From: Symbiotaphrina buchneri | Taxonomy: Eukaryota > Ascomycota > Symbiotaphrinales > Symbiotaphrinaceae | Assembly (NCBI GenBank): GCA_001599915.1 | Contig: BCIG01000003.1 | Coordinates: 853,766 to 917,765 of the forward strand | Direction of reading: 5' to 3' | DNA length: 64,000 bases | Shown: positions 53,175 through 63,745 of the stretch, one piece after another | Layout: each line of letters opens with the position of its first letter | Position numbering within the stretch: position 1 is the stretch's first letter | The notes under the pieces: model-generated | Databases searched by the model: none | The model's input: only the letters and a program-made list of their open reading frames with translations | Told to the model about the DNA's origin: nothing | Program-made: the position numbers and the translations under genes

Positions 53175-53596
53175 GGTTGTGGAGAGTGGACGCAGGCTAT
53201 GTTTAGGGACGTGTTGCACGCGTGTTGCACGCAGCAGTGGCCTGGAGCTTTCTTGGATCCCACATGGACTTATAAACACATGCGAGCCAGCCGAGGTCAT
53301 GCCGGGATTCAGACCGAGTACTGAAACATCATTCAGGTCGGCTAAAGAGTTGGCCAGGATCGGAGGAAAACGTGGCCCAACATGGCCCCACGGATTCGTA
53401 ACCGTTGGTGGTGGACCTGCCTGATTCGCATTGAATCAAGGCGAAAATGCGGGGGATGCGCATGAACAACTGCTGTTCGGGCGGCTAAATGCGGATGGCC
53501 AGCAAGGATTATTTTATACGTACTGAGTGGCAGAAAAGGTCGGTTTCAAAATTACTAAACATTGACATTAATATCCATACAAGCTGCGCCCAACAA
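53175..53596. promoter_or_regulatory. GH43 promoter
   Basis: A 420-base spacer between the GH43 start and the stop of the next minus-strand gene. A direct repeat acgtgttgcacgcgtgttgc lies at 53211-53230. No gene. Confidence 0.45.
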
Positions 53597-54493
53597 CTAC
53601 TCCTTCAACTCATCCACATCCACAATCGTGCTACTCCCGCCCGCACTACTCTCGCTCAACACCTGCGTGCCCAGGACCTGTCCCGCCTCATCCACAAACA
53701 CCGCGCTGACAACACTCAATCCCGGAAACGGGTTATAGACATACTCCAGCTCGAAGGCCGACTGGCCGCCGACCGTCGTAGTCTTGTTATACCCATTGAA
53801 CGTCATATCCGTCGCGTAGCTGCCAACAACCTGCGTGCTATACACATGGCCATCATTATCCAAGCTCTCGTCCACGATGCTGCCGTCCTGCTCCAGTACG
53901 CGGTTCGTATGCGTGTTGCGGGAGTAGTCGTTGACGCTGTACAGCACCCCGAGCCGTAGATCCAGGGACCGCGACGACAGCCCGCTGCCTTCAAGCGCTC
54001 CGACGGTCGTGTTGGTGATGTTGGTGACGTCCTGCCCCAGCGTCGCAAGCACGGGGTTGAGATCCAGCGAGTCCAGCACGTCGCTGATCATCAGCGCCAG
54101 ATTCGCCAGCCGCGCCTCCAGCAGCACCTTGGCCGTGACGTTCTCGATCAGGAGGTTCACGCGGTCAATGGACACGTCGACGCCGGCGTTGAAGGATAGC
54201 AGCGACAGCACTTGTGCTTGTAGGTTGACTTTGGCTGTCAGATTCTCGACCAGGATGTCGATCTCGCCGACGAAGAGAGACGCGTTCAGGTAGACGTCTG
54301 GCGCAGGCACGGTCGTTGAGACATTGGCTGGCGTGGAGGCCGTGTCGTAGACGGCGCTGTCGGGGTCGCCGTTGGATTCGAGAGAGTAGCCGATGTACCC
54401 GCCTGCTGAGGAGGTGCTGGATGAAAGCGTCTGGGCCCAGAGGAGAGGAGTGAGGGAAAGGATAAGGGAGACCAGACGAATGGCCGAAAACAT
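53597..54493 (-). CDS. Secreted protein of unknown function, paralogue A
   Basis: An intronless 298-residue secreted protein. The ATG at 54493 gives a signal peptide (MFSAIRLVSLILSLTPLLWA), chosen over an upstream in-frame start that would bury it. A Ser/Thr-rich linker is followed by a conserved core: PDVYLNASLFVGEIDILVEN, LTAKVNLQAQVLSLLSFNAG, VDVSIDRVNLLIENVTAKVL, LEARLANLALMISDVLDSLD, LNPVLATLGQDVTNI. A beta-rich C-terminal half follows (FNGYNKTTTVGG, ELEYVYNP). Five or more N-glycosylation sites are present. The core aligns almost position for position with the divergent neighbour at 55124. The amphipathic repeats suggest a membrane- or hydrophobin-like surface role, but no known domain is recognised. 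The frame is intact. Confidence 0.75.
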   Translation of the reverse strand: MFSAIRLVSLILSLTPLLWAQTLSSSTSSAGGYIGYSLESNGDPDSAVYDTASTPANVSTTVPAPDVYLNASLFVGEIDILVENLTAKVNLQAQVLSLLSFNAGVDVSIDRVNLLIENVTAKVLLEARLANLALMISDVLDSLDLNPVLATLGQDVTNITNTTVGALEGSGLSSRSLDLRLGVLYSVNDYSRNTHTNRVLEQDGSIVDESLDNDGHVYSTQVVGSYATDMTFNGYNKTTTVGGQSAFELEYVYNPFPGLSVVSAVFVDEAGQVLGTQVLSESSAGGSSTIVDVDELKE

Positions 54494-55123
54494 GATTGGT
54501 AAAGAGCGACAACGGTGGGACGATTGGATCAAAGGAGTGTATTATGCAGCACTGGAGATCGTGCTAGGCATGGCGACAAGAAATCGAAAGTCGCGATGGT
54601 GGACAAAACGAGAGGGCGGACGAGGAGGGACCCCGAAGCTCTGCGCAAAGCTGTAACCGAGCAGGTCGGTGCAGTCGTCGCGCATCGGGGAAAAGGGGTA
54701 ACGGCCCCAGACCTTGATCTTGACATCAGTGGCAGCTTATTTCTCACCTAAACAGATCTGCCGATTGGCTAGATCTCCATGTTATCGTTCTCATGACCCG
54801 AGCGCAATTAAACGTGCCGTTTGAGTGTCAAGCCACATGGCAAGTCATTGGTCAACAGTGTGCAACCGAGGTGGAATTGCAAGGGTGTGACTGCTGACAT
54901 TTGCAACTCGCGGGGATCATCCCTGCATACTATCGAAAAGTTGCCGTTCTCTGACATGAAACTGCCCCTTTTTCTCCACTTCATCGGGGGAGATCCTCCA
55001 CCATGATCGTCCGTCCCGGCCTCCTCGTACTCGTAGATTTTCTTTTCTCCTCAGTGACTGTCGCTCACTGCCACTCCTTCACGAACCACCAGACACTCCT
55101 TTGAAGCGCATACTGCAGACGCC
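54494..55123. promoter_or_regulatory. Divergent promoter of the secreted paralogue pair
   Basis: A 630-base head-to-head intergenic region. It has no gene and probably holds both promoters. The last stretch before the plus-strand start (about 55020-55120) is CT-rich. Confidence 0.5.
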
Positions 55124-56002
55124 ATGTCGTCTCGTCCACTCTTTTCGATCCACTTCCTCCTTCTGGCCTTTGCGTCTCAAGTCCTCTCCGCCAGACCCAC
55201 TCCCACTCCATCTCCCACAGCCACCGTCGCATCCGCCACCGGTGGCGCCGCAACAGGCTCCAGCACCAGCTTCCCCACCGTGACAGGCGGCAGCAACAGC
55301 ACGAGCGCGACGACCACAAGCGCGGTCAACTACGCAACCGGGCCACCAGACGTACTCCTCAACGTGCCCACGCTCTCCGTCGGGCGCATCGAGCTGGACG
55401 TCGACAACCTGCAGGCGGACATCAACCTCAACGCGCAAGTAGCCAGTCTAGTCACCATCAATGCGGGCGTGCAAGCCTCGGTGCAGAAAGTCAACATCAC
55501 CATTGCCGACGTCGACGCGCAGCTCGAGCTCATCGTCCGCCTCGGCAATCTGGTGCAGATCGTTAACCGCGTCTTCCAGTACCTGGACCTCAACCCGCTG
55601 CTGATCGATGCGCTGAACGATGTGACGAATGTCGTTGATGCCGTCGTCGGTGAGGTCTCGGGCTTTCTGGGAACGATCACCCAGGGAGGCACCACGCTGT
55701 CGTTTGTGGTGGATAATTTGGGCAATATTGTTCAGCAGGTCCTGGGCTCCGATGGCAGCACTGTTAGCACGATTGTCGGCAATTACCTCCAGAATATGAC
55801 ATTCACGGGCGTGGAGCAGACGCTCTCGAATGGATTGGTGGAGAAGGAGTATAGCTACTCCCCGCTGAATGCTCTCGTCGATATCATCTTCAATACTGCA
55901 GGCCAGGTTGTGCAGGCAACTGTGGTCAGCCAGACTGCGAGCGCGACTGCCACGTCGAGTGCGGCCTCTGCCACCAGCGCGGCGGCCAGGAGGAGGGGGT
56001 GA
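55124..56002 (+). CDS. Secreted protein of unknown function, paralogue B
   Basis: An intronless 292-residue secreted protein, paralogous to the gene ending at 53597. A signal peptide (PLFSIHFLLLAFASQVLSA) precedes a Ser/Thr/Pro-rich, probably O-glycosylated linker of about 45 residues. The shared core follows: PPDVLLNVPTLSVGRIELDV, DNLQADINLNAQVASLVTIN, AGVQASVQKVNITIADVDAQ, LELIVRLGNLVQIVNRVFQY, LDLNPLLIDALNDVTNVVDA. The C-terminal beta-rich half follows (LQNMTFTGVEQTLSNG, EKEYSYSPLNALVDIIF). The C-terminus differs from paralogue A: an Ala/Ser/Thr-rich tail (SATATSSAASATSAA) ending in RRRG, without a clear GPI signal. Function unknown. Confidence 0.8.
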   Translation: MSSRPLFSIHFLLLAFASQVLSARPTPTPSPTATVASATGGAATGSSTSFPTVTGGSNSTSATTTSAVNYATGPPDVLLNVPTLSVGRIELDVDNLQADINLNAQVASLVTINAGVQASVQKVNITIADVDAQLELIVRLGNLVQIVNRVFQYLDLNPLLIDALNDVTNVVDAVVGEVSGFLGTITQGGTTLSFVVDNLGNIVQQVLGSDGSTVSTIVGNYLQNMTFTGVEQTLSNGLVEKEYSYSPLNALVDIIFNTAGQVVQATVVSQTASATATSSAASATSAAARRRG

Positions 56003-57254
56003 TAATTGTATAATGTTTGGATGCTTGGAGTGAAGGAAGGGTGTCACTTATTAGGTGTTCGTTAGCATTGTAATATAATACCACTTCATGTACATCAGAC
56101 TCGTATCATAGATGTCCATGCTGAAGGGTGACAATCCCATACAAGGCGAGCTTGAATCAATGAAAATACCGAGGGCTTCCCTTGACGAGGTCAAGGAACT
56201 CAAATAAAGGCTATGTAAACACTGATATGATGAAAGTGATTGCTAAAATGAGAGTCCGGTTTCCAGTTCAAGGAACACAGAATTCAAGGCAATGGGATGG
56301 AGACAGTGCCAGGAACAAAAGCAAATGATTCCTCCTGCATTTCTTGAATGAGCACCCACGCAACTCTTCATTATACCGAAAATTACGTCCATGACCAGCT
56401 GCTCTCCAAGGGACCTGAGCCTTCCCAGCCGACGCCGATCCAACGAGATCCCTACCTCCATCTTCCCCACTCCTTCCCGGGATTGTCTCGCTAGCTCTCT
56501 CCAAACATCCCAATCGGCACGGCTCTATCTCAGATCACCACCAGGTTCACGAGTCGTGGCGCCGTGGCGCTCTAGACCTCCACCACTCTTGCGTCGCGCC
56601 TGGGTTCTCTTACTCTACCGAAGGCATCGATACCGATAAGCCGGGCAACATCCGCTATCTAGGTTTACCCCCAAACCACTTCAGCGAAGATTAGAACCCA
56701 AACTTGCCCGGCCGAGAGCGCGTCGGGACCTCCTCCATGAGCGACTTACGTACAGATCGGATGCTCCGATGATTGGAGCGGCGAGTTTTAAGGCGCCGAG
56801 AAATGCTTGGCCTGATAAGCAGGGCTGCCGAGCATTCGGCGAGCCGGGCGGGGAACGGCGCGTGGCTTCTTGGGGTTCGGGTACTTGCGCCCGGCAAAGA
56901 AAGAAGGATAGGGGCTTGCTGCTGATAAGACCACTGCTAGACTGCCGAACCGTATTTATTTGCAGTGGGTGAGTATGGGCTTTGAAGCTTGTGCGTTCTG
57001 TATGCCGAGGCCGGGAATCATTGACGGGTGATTACTGGGCGGGGCAAGGCGGGGCAAGGCGGGGAGAGAAGGGAGGAGTAGAGATGAGACTGCTCGACCG
57101 AAGCAGTGAAGCACGTATGTTCTGGCTGGGTTTGTGCTGATAATATATTGGAATATTGGCTGGCCTCAGTCTTCTACTATCTAGGCTTTCAGCGCGACGT
57201 GATAATCATGTACGGGCCCAATAGGATATATTCGTTATCTAAAACTCCATTCTA
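56003..57254. other. Long 3' intergenic region
   Basis: A 1.25-kb spacer between convergent gene ends. No gene is recognised; open frames on both strands near 56240-56640 overlap each other and lack domain features. It contains a G-rich tandem repeat at 57041-57064. Confidence 0.45.
57041..57064. repeat. 10-bp G-rich tandem repeat
   Basis: The unit ggggcaaggc occurs twice and is followed by a third ggggag start. Four closely spaced G runs make a G-quadruplex on the plus strand possible. Confidence 0.75.
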
Positions 57255-58340
57255 TCAAGCGGGCACTGCCTTAGCAATCCCGTACGATGTGTTCATCTTC
57301 ATCAGGTAATGTTCTGCTGCCGTGACGGGCTTATACTTCACCGGCCGACTCTCCGTGATACAGGATGGGAATGTCTCCATCACCACATCGTAGTTCGCTC
57401 CGAAAAAGAAGGGAATCGAATATCTCTCCGCGCCGGAAGTATTGGTGGCACGATGCAAGGTCGATAAAAAGACGTTGTTCGTCCAGATGGACAGGGCGTC
57501 ACCAACATTGACGACAAATGTATCAGGGATAGGCTTCGCAGGGACCCAGACGCCATCGGCATTAACAACCTCTAAAGCATTGATACCGTCAGTCTGGAGC
57601 AGGATTGTGAATAGCTCATGGTCCGTATGCGCCATGATGGCCGAGTTGACATCAGGCAGATCCTTGATCTTGTCCGCATAGTAGTTGAGCGAGAGCAAGC
57701 AGCCCGGGCGATCCAGCTTATCGTCAAAAAAGCTCGGGTCGATCTTCAGGGCCAGCGCAAACACCTTGGTCAACTTGCGGCTCAGGGACATGAGGTCGCC
57801 GAAGTAGTTGCTGACCGCAGCCCTGAAGCCCGGGAGCTGTTCTTCCTTAGGCCACTGGTTCGCAGCGTCGTACTTGGGGTCCACCTTGCCGGCATACTCT
57901 TTATCCAGCGCTACCTCGCGGCCGAACATGACGCTCTCGAACTTATGCGTGCGGATCGCGCCGTCCTTGGGCGTCTTCTCGAACGGGCCGTAGCCCAGAT
58001 GATACTCGCTCTTGGCGCGGTCGAGCTCCAGCTTCTCCTCAAGGCTGAGGGTGTGGAAGAACCGCGCGGCCTCTTTCTTGATGGAGTTGACGGACTCGGT
58101 GCTGATGCCGTGGTTCTTGATGTAGAAGAACCCGACTTGTGTGCAGGCGTCGTAGATCTCCGAGGCCAGCTTCTCCAGCGCGGCGGGGTCGTGGCTGTCG
58201 ATTGCTGAGAGGTCGATGATGGGTAGGTCTTGGAAGGATTGAAGACCCGAGGGTTCGCGCACTTTGCGCGCGCCCATGCCGGCACCGAGCTCGATTTGCA
58301 TGGCGCCAGGGTTGCTGGTGGTTGTGGTAGTGGTGCTCAT
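57255..58340 (-). CDS. 2-oxoglutarate/Fe(II) dioxygenase, isopenicillin-N-synthase-like
   Basis: An intronless 361-residue cytosolic non-heme iron dioxygenase of the isopenicillin N synthase-like family. The N-terminal DIOX_N region reads LPIIDLSAIDSHDP and VGFFYIKNHGIS. The jelly-roll core has the iron-binding MAHTDHELFTILLQ (His-x-Asp) near residue 237 and STLHRATN (second His), then RYSIPFFFGANYD, where Arg-x-Ser binds 2-oxoglutarate. All catalytic residues are present. The ATG at 58340 starts MSTTTTTTSNPG. It is divergent from an NCS1 nucleobase permease across a GATA-rich promoter, so a nucleobase substrate, as for thymine 7-hydroxylase of the same superfamily, is a reasonable guess but not proven. 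Confidence 0.88.
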   Translation of the reverse strand: MSTTTTTTSNPGAMQIELGAGMGARKVREPSGLQSFQDLPIIDLSAIDSHDPAALEKLASEIYDACTQVGFFYIKNHGISTESVNSIKKEAARFFHTLSLEEKLELDRAKSEYHLGYGPFEKTPKDGAIRTHKFESVMFGREVALDKEYAGKVDPKYDAANQWPKEEQLPGFRAAVSNYFGDLMSLSRKLTKVFALALKIDPSFFDDKLDRPGCLLSLNYYADKIKDLPDVNSAIMAHTDHELFTILLQTDGINALEVVNADGVWVPAKPIPDTFVVNVGDALSIWTNNVFLSTLHRATNTSGAERYSIPFFFGANYDVVMETFPSCITESRPVKYKPVTAAEHYLMKMNTSYGIAKAVPA

Positions 58341-59325
58341 GTTGGGCTGTTGATTATTGACTTGTTACTTGGAGGTCCGACCCTGATAATGATAATTGCT
58401 CTTGATTTGAAGCAGATGACGAGGACTCTGCTGCTCAAACAGAGCTGCTTATATCGTCTTGATGGAAGTCGACTGCCACTCCACTCTTCTACTGTTCCGC
58501 AAATTGCGCGTCAAATTCAACACTCTTGAGCACTTCAAGGGGAGAGGTCAGCCAGGAGTTCGATGGGAGACGGGCAGATCACATGCCTGCAATGAGATAG
58601 GATCGACCACAGAAGCTACAGCCACCTGTTCCCCACTCCTCTTTATCACGAGTATACTGGGTCCAACGATATCGTGGCCTGGCTCCTGCCACGAATCGAC
58701 TAGTCTCGTATTTGGTTATCTGCGCCGATATCCTTGAAGCTTAACCGCCCTTCACAAGACCGGGGCACCGCGAAACCTTGCCTTATCTTGGCCCCGGACG
58801 TTTGCAGGGCCCCCACTTTGTTTGCCCTCGCCCTGCCCCTTTAATCTAGCATACGACGTCTTATCGTGTTGCATGGAGATGTGGAGGATGATCCACAATT
58901 CTTATCGGATCGGTTTCTTTTCAATAAATACAGAAGAATTCATTGGTCGAACGAAACGCAACCCTGGCTAAACAGTCCATGACCTGGTCAATCATCCGTA
59001 ATCCGTATTGAGACGGTATTCATGTCGTCTGCTATCTCACCCATTTCTACAAACCTCGTATGCTCTTTATCTGACTTTATCATTGCCTATCTAGTCACAC
59101 TGGCTTATCTGCTGGACAACGTGAGCCATCGCTGCGCCGACCATGGCCGTGGGATCGTCCAGGTCCAGGCGAGCCGTCAAGCAAAGGATAAACTCTATCT
59201 CCGGCAGTCTTGACTCGAGCGCGCTTTGTATTTAATGTAGACCCTGGTCCGCTCAATTTGCACCGCGCTTTTCGTGTCTTCATTCCGTCTCCCCGCTTGA
59301 ACTTCCCCCTCCAAGGTCCATCACG
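58341..59325. promoter_or_regulatory. Divergent promoter rich in GATA motifs
   Basis: A 985-base shared promoter holding about fifteen HGATAR sites on the two strands, for example near 58384, 58390, 58595, 58642, 58716, 58782, 58861, 58902, 59068, 59077, 59088 and 59105. About three would be expected by chance at equal base frequencies. GATA factors (AreA type) switch on nitrogen-use genes in filamentous fungi, so nitrogen control of both flanking genes is likely. Confidence 0.6.
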
Positions 59326-60831
59326 ATGTCGGATCTCGAGAAGCAACTGAGCGTGACGCCCGAAGCAACGGAGATTAGTTCCGAGACCGGAGAGGTCAAG
59401 AACTACGACTCGCTGCTATGGAAGATCGTACGGTACTGCCGGGCCGAAGAAACCGGCGTGGAGCGGGTAACAGACGACATCAAATCAGACCACACGGTGT
59501 ACTCAATCGGGATCCTCTGGTTCGCCGTCAACTTCGTGTACTTCGGTGTCGCCATCGGCATAGAGGGCATCTCCAGTTACGGGCTTTCGTTCTGGGACGC
59601 CGTGCTGTGCATCATCTTCTTCAACCTCATCGGCGTCATTTCTGTTGCTTATGCCGCCACCCTGGGGCCTGTGTTCGGCATGCGCCAGATGATCGTCACC
59701 CGCTTCTTCGTCGGGTATAAGGTCCAGCGCCTGTTTGCGGCTATCAATGCACTTATCTGCATTGGCTGGGCTATCCTCAATAATATTGCCGGCGCGAACC
59801 TGCTGCATAGCATCGGCAGTGGGAAATTGCCCCCCTGGGCGGCGATTCTGATCATCTTCGTGGCCGTCGTCATCCTGAGCTTGCTCGGCTACAGGGTCAT
59901 CCACGCCTACGACAAATGGTGCTGGGTCCCCGTCTCGATCATCATGTTTGTCCTAATCGCCCGCATCAAGATGTCCGACTCCTTCTCCACCGGCACCATG
60001 GGCGCCGGCCGGGCAGAGGCTGCCTCCGTGCTCGGATACGGCGCCGCCCTGTTCGGCAATGCTGCCGGTTGGACGCTTTTCGCATCCGACTATTCTGTCT
60101 ATCTGAAAAAGACCGTTTCCAAGAGGAAGCTCTTCGCCAGCGTCTACGCCGGGGTATGCCTGTCCAACATCTTCCTGCAGCTGATCGGCGTCGCCGCAGC
60201 CGCCTGCACCTTCAAGAACGCACACTACGCCGCCATGCTGGAGGAGGGAGGCGCGGGCGGGCTTGTCTACGCGATCCTGGTTCAAGACTCGCTGGGGCGG
60301 TTCGGCGAGTTCTGCATGGTAGTGCTGGCCTTCTCTTTGGTCGGGTGCAACGTCGTGTGCGTGTACTCGTCGTCACTCTCCGCGCAGGCCGTGTGGTCCA
60401 AGTTCAAGCTGGTCCCGCGCTTCTACTGGGCCATGCTGGCCAACGTCGTCGCGCTGGCCGTCAGCATCCCCTGCTTCTACAAGTTCTCGGAGGTCATGGA
60501 CGACTTCATGTCGTTGTTGTCGTACTTCATCTCACTGTACATCGGCATCTTCCTCTCAGAGCACTTCATCTATCGCCGCAAGCTCGGCTACAATATTGAG
60601 GCTTACCAGGATCCGAGCGCGTTCCCGGTGAGCTGGGCGGGCCTGTTTGCGTTTTGCTGCGGTGTTGCTGGCGCGGTGCTGGGCATGAATGAGGCGTGGT
60701 GGACCGGACCGCTGGCGAAGGCTATTGATAAGGATAATCCGGCGGATATCGGCTTCCAATTGTCTTTTGCCTTTGCATTCATCGGGCACTCGACTACGAG
60801 GTGGCTGGAGATCAAGTACACGGGCAAGTGA
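59326..60831 (+). CDS. NCS1 purine-cytosine permease-like transporter
   Basis: An intronless 501-residue NCS1-family permease (Fcy2/FcyB branch), which imports nucleobases or related compounds with protons across the plasma membrane. A soluble leader (MSDLEKQLSVTPEATE) and the ETGVERVTDD stretch typical of fungal Fcy-type permeases precede the first helix (YSIGILWFAVNFVYFGVAIG). Family segments follow: GLSFWDAVLCIIFFNLIGV, GPVFGMRQMIVTRFFVGY, NNIAGANLLHSIG, WTLFASDYSVYLKK, FCMVVLAFSLVGCNVVCVYS and SEHFIYRRKLGYNIEAY. Twelve helices are expected. The length is normal and the frame intact. The GATA-rich promoter and divergent dioxygenase fit a nitrogen-scavenging role. Confidence 0.93.
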   Translation: MSDLEKQLSVTPEATEISSETGEVKNYDSLLWKIVRYCRAEETGVERVTDDIKSDHTVYSIGILWFAVNFVYFGVAIGIEGISSYGLSFWDAVLCIIFFNLIGVISVAYAATLGPVFGMRQMIVTRFFVGYKVQRLFAAINALICIGWAILNNIAGANLLHSIGSGKLPPWAAILIIFVAVVILSLLGYRVIHAYDKWCWVPVSIIMFVLIARIKMSDSFSTGTMGAGRAEAASVLGYGAALFGNAAGWTLFASDYSVYLKKTVSKRKLFASVYAGVCLSNIFLQLIGVAAAACTFKNAHYAAMLEEGGAGGLVYAILVQDSLGRFGEFCMVVLAFSLVGCNVVCVYSSSLSAQAVWSKFKLVPRFYWAMLANVVALAVSIPCFYKFSEVMDDFMSLLSYFISLYIGIFLSEHFIYRRKLGYNIEAYQDPSAFPVSWAGLFAFCCGVAGAVLGMNEAWWTGPLAKAIDKDNPADIGFQLSFAFAFIGHSTTRWLEIKYTGK

Positions 60832-61806
60832 TCGCTACTCTGTACCTGCAGTTTTTCTTTCTTTTCTGTTGTGTCTCGAAGGAAATTTGTTATATTGAAG
60901 TGCAGAATGCAGATGTAAGACATTGGACATTGCCCAAGAATGACAGGCCGAGAACAGGGTAGTTAGATTAGCGGAATTTTAGGCCTCCTGTCAACAATGC
61001 TGAAGTTCAGATATCTGTTGTCTCGCATCGAGCATCAAACCCAGATTCTTGTCCGCGGGAGATCGCTACAGGAAATTACTCCATTGATCGACGGCACGCA
61101 CGTTCATTTCTCGCTAAATATAGATCTCCGGTGGAGGGAACTTACCGTGTGCGGTTAGACAAGCGTTCGTCATCTTCACTATTGCATCTAATAATAGCTC
61201 TCGAGCTCAACCGAGGTACGAACTATAGCTCCGGTCCGTTCATTCCTGGTGGATCGGTCCCGAGATCACACCATCCGACCATCGGAGAGACAGTCAAATA
61301 TTTTCTGTCGATCCCACTTTTTGCGGTAATCTCCTTTCTTAGATGTGCACGTCCAGTTTCGAGAGATCAAAGAGCAATTTGGAGAGATCAAAGAGTGGCG
61401 ATGAAGAATGAATGCCATACTGGAGTCAGCTTTGTTCATTTCAATTTGCCGTGAATGGCAGCGGGAAGTTCCTGCATATTCCGGCATTCCACGACCCCAA
61501 GCAAATCTCGGGTACTTGTCTTACCCGCCCAGGAATGTGAATGAGTGGCAATCTGTCAATCCAAACTCTTGTTTGTTTTCAAGCAATCATACGATGTACA
61601 CTAAATATGAGTAGATTCTAAACACGTGAGTCAAGGTGCTCTTTGCATTCGTGATACCCAAAAGTGGTGAAAATGACATATATTACTGCTAAACTATAGA
61701 GAGTTTCCAAACTTTCCTCCGTTTCCTCAAATGTACTAAGATTGCGCCAACCTCATGAGGCTCATATGCGTAGACGTGATGATTTGTTGTTGTAGAAAAG
61801 GGTTGT
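60832..61806. other. Intergenic, nothing recognised
   Basis: About 1 kb between convergent gene ends. No gene is supported. It holds a short direct repeat (gagagatcaaagag, twice, about 61360-61396). Confidence 0.45.
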
Positions 61807-62982
61807 TTACATAGCAAGAGCGATGACGGCCGCAACACCAGCCATGAGAGGGGTGATAACGTTCATCGAGGAGGCAGCACCAGTGAATGCAGCAGCAGTC
61901 GCAGATGTGGTGGTTGAGGCCTTGGAGGCAGAAGCGGTGCCGGCAGCAGTGGCCTGGATCTGGCCATCGCTGATCTGAGAGACCGCAGCGCCGTACGAGG
62001 TGGTCATGGAAGAGCTGGCGGCGGAAGTCGCAACGGCGGCCGCGGTGACCTTGGCGGGCGAAGCGGTCACCTGGATCTGACCGTCGGTGTACTGGGACAC
62101 GGGGGCCGGGAGGGCAGATGCGGCCTGGACCTGGCCGTCGCTGATCTGCGACACGGCTGAGAACTTCGAGGTTGAAACGGCTGCGGCAGTGACGGCGGAG
62201 GAAGCCTGGATTTGCCCGTCGGAGATCTGGCTCACGGCAGCGACGGTGGCGGAGACAGCCGAGGAGGCCTGGACTTGGCCGTCGGTGATCTGGGACACGG
62301 CTGCGGCAGTGACAGCGGATGAAGCCTGGACTTGTCCGTCGGTGATCTGAGAGGCAGCAGCGGTGGTGGCGGAGGCGGCCGTGACCTGGCCGTCGGTCGT
62401 CTCAGCCGCGGCCGTAACCGAAGCCGAGGAAGACGAGGTGCAGGGGATCACGTCGATCAGGACCTCTTCGCACTGGCTGCCAATGTCCTCGTCGTACAGG
62501 TTGTAGAAGTCGCCCGACAGGCACTGGTAGAAGATGCTGGACCCGCCGAGGGCCAGCGAGCCGTTGCTGCACACGGACCAGCCGGCGTCGTAGATGAAGC
62601 CGGCCTGCGCGGGCGGGCCGTCGAATTGGAACTGGTGGTTGGCGACGATGGACCCGATGCGGCCCTTGGAGTCGGTCAGGATCCCGTCGCTCAGGGTGGC
62701 GACCAGAATGCCATCCGTGGAGCAGGTGTCACGCTGTGGCGATTGTCAGCAACCCGCTGGAGAGGAGAGGCAGGACGTTGGAGGTCTTACCTTGACAACG
62801 CTGTTGACGTCCCGCTTCTTCGCCGCGGAGGGGAGCACGACGGTGATCTCGAAGCTGCTGGAGTAGCTGGTGGCACAGCCAGAGGGAGCAGCCGCCGTCG
62901 GGCTCACGATGGAGCCGATGCTGGCAGTTGCAGCAGCCGCACCTGAGGCCGCAGCGGCGAGGAGAGCGAGTGTGAATTGCAT
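61807..62982 (-). CDS. PIR-repeat GPI-type cell-wall protein
   Basis: A 372-residue secreted wall protein. Exon 1 is 62791-62982, exon 2 61807-62733, and the intron between has gtaaga and cag ends. The signal peptide is [19 protein letters not shown] globular part of about 165 residues contains [10 protein letters not shown] (Kex2-like Lys-Arg site), [36 protein letters not shown] and [11 protein letters not shown]. Seven PIR-type repeats follow, of the form SQI[ST]DGQ[IV]Q with Ala/Ser/Val spacers; the Gln of this motif forms alkali-labile ester bonds to beta-1,3-glucan in Pir proteins. A Ser/Thr/Ala tail and a hydrophobic end ([17 protein letters not shown]) look like a GPI signal. The gene starts about 0.9 kb from the telomere repeats. 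Having both PIR repeats and a GPI-like tail is notable. Confidence 0.88.
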
Positions 62983-63745
62983 ATTGAAAATGTTGTATAT
63001 TTTTTGCTTTTTCTTGTGAAACGAGTGTATAGTAGAAGAATGGAAAGCAGTCGCGGTTTTACTTCTGTCTCTCTGAAACGAGTGTCGTGAGCGAAGAAAG
63101 GGGAGGTTGGTGAAAGTCAGAAGGGAAGGAAAAGGAAGGACAAGGACAAGGACTTCAAAGCAGAAGAGAGGGGGCGACCCACAATTCCAGCTTACCCCCA
63201 GCCCCTTTTAGAACTTTCGAGACAGCGAAAAAGTGACCAAAGTTGACCAAAGTGGGCATTCCTGCGGCACGATTACGACGCGATCACACGCTGGGCCTAA
63301 ACCAAACAAGTGCAGGGGCTGGGGCGCCTGGAATGTGCCATTTCCTTCGCACTACCAGGCCGTGCGTGCAGCACTGCAGACCTGCCTCGCTCTGCGTGAC
63401 TGAGACAACGCGTGTAAGAACGCAGGGGGCCACAATTTGCATGGCTGGTTACGAGGGCAGACCGCCCGCTTGCTCTCTCACCCAACCAACCAGCCAGCCG
63501 ACCCAGCGAGACCAGTTACCCAGCCAATCATCACGCCAACTTCCTCCATCCGCCTCCCGCGCTCTTCCGGATCCCCGAAAAGCAACACTCAACAATACCC
63601 GGACATGCACTACCTATGCTTACTCTGCATTGGGCTAGGAGATGACATGTACATCTTCATCTCCCGAACAAATTGTTCTGGACACAGGGAAAAATGGATC
63701 CGAGACAGAAAAGATTTGACAACAACGCTTTGATCTGCTGTTTCT
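62983..63745. promoter_or_regulatory. Promoter of the PIR gene
   Basis: A 760-base region upstream of the PIR gene, with long AG- and CT-rich tracts (for example aaggacaaggacaaggac at about 63138) and no supported gene. Confidence 0.45.
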
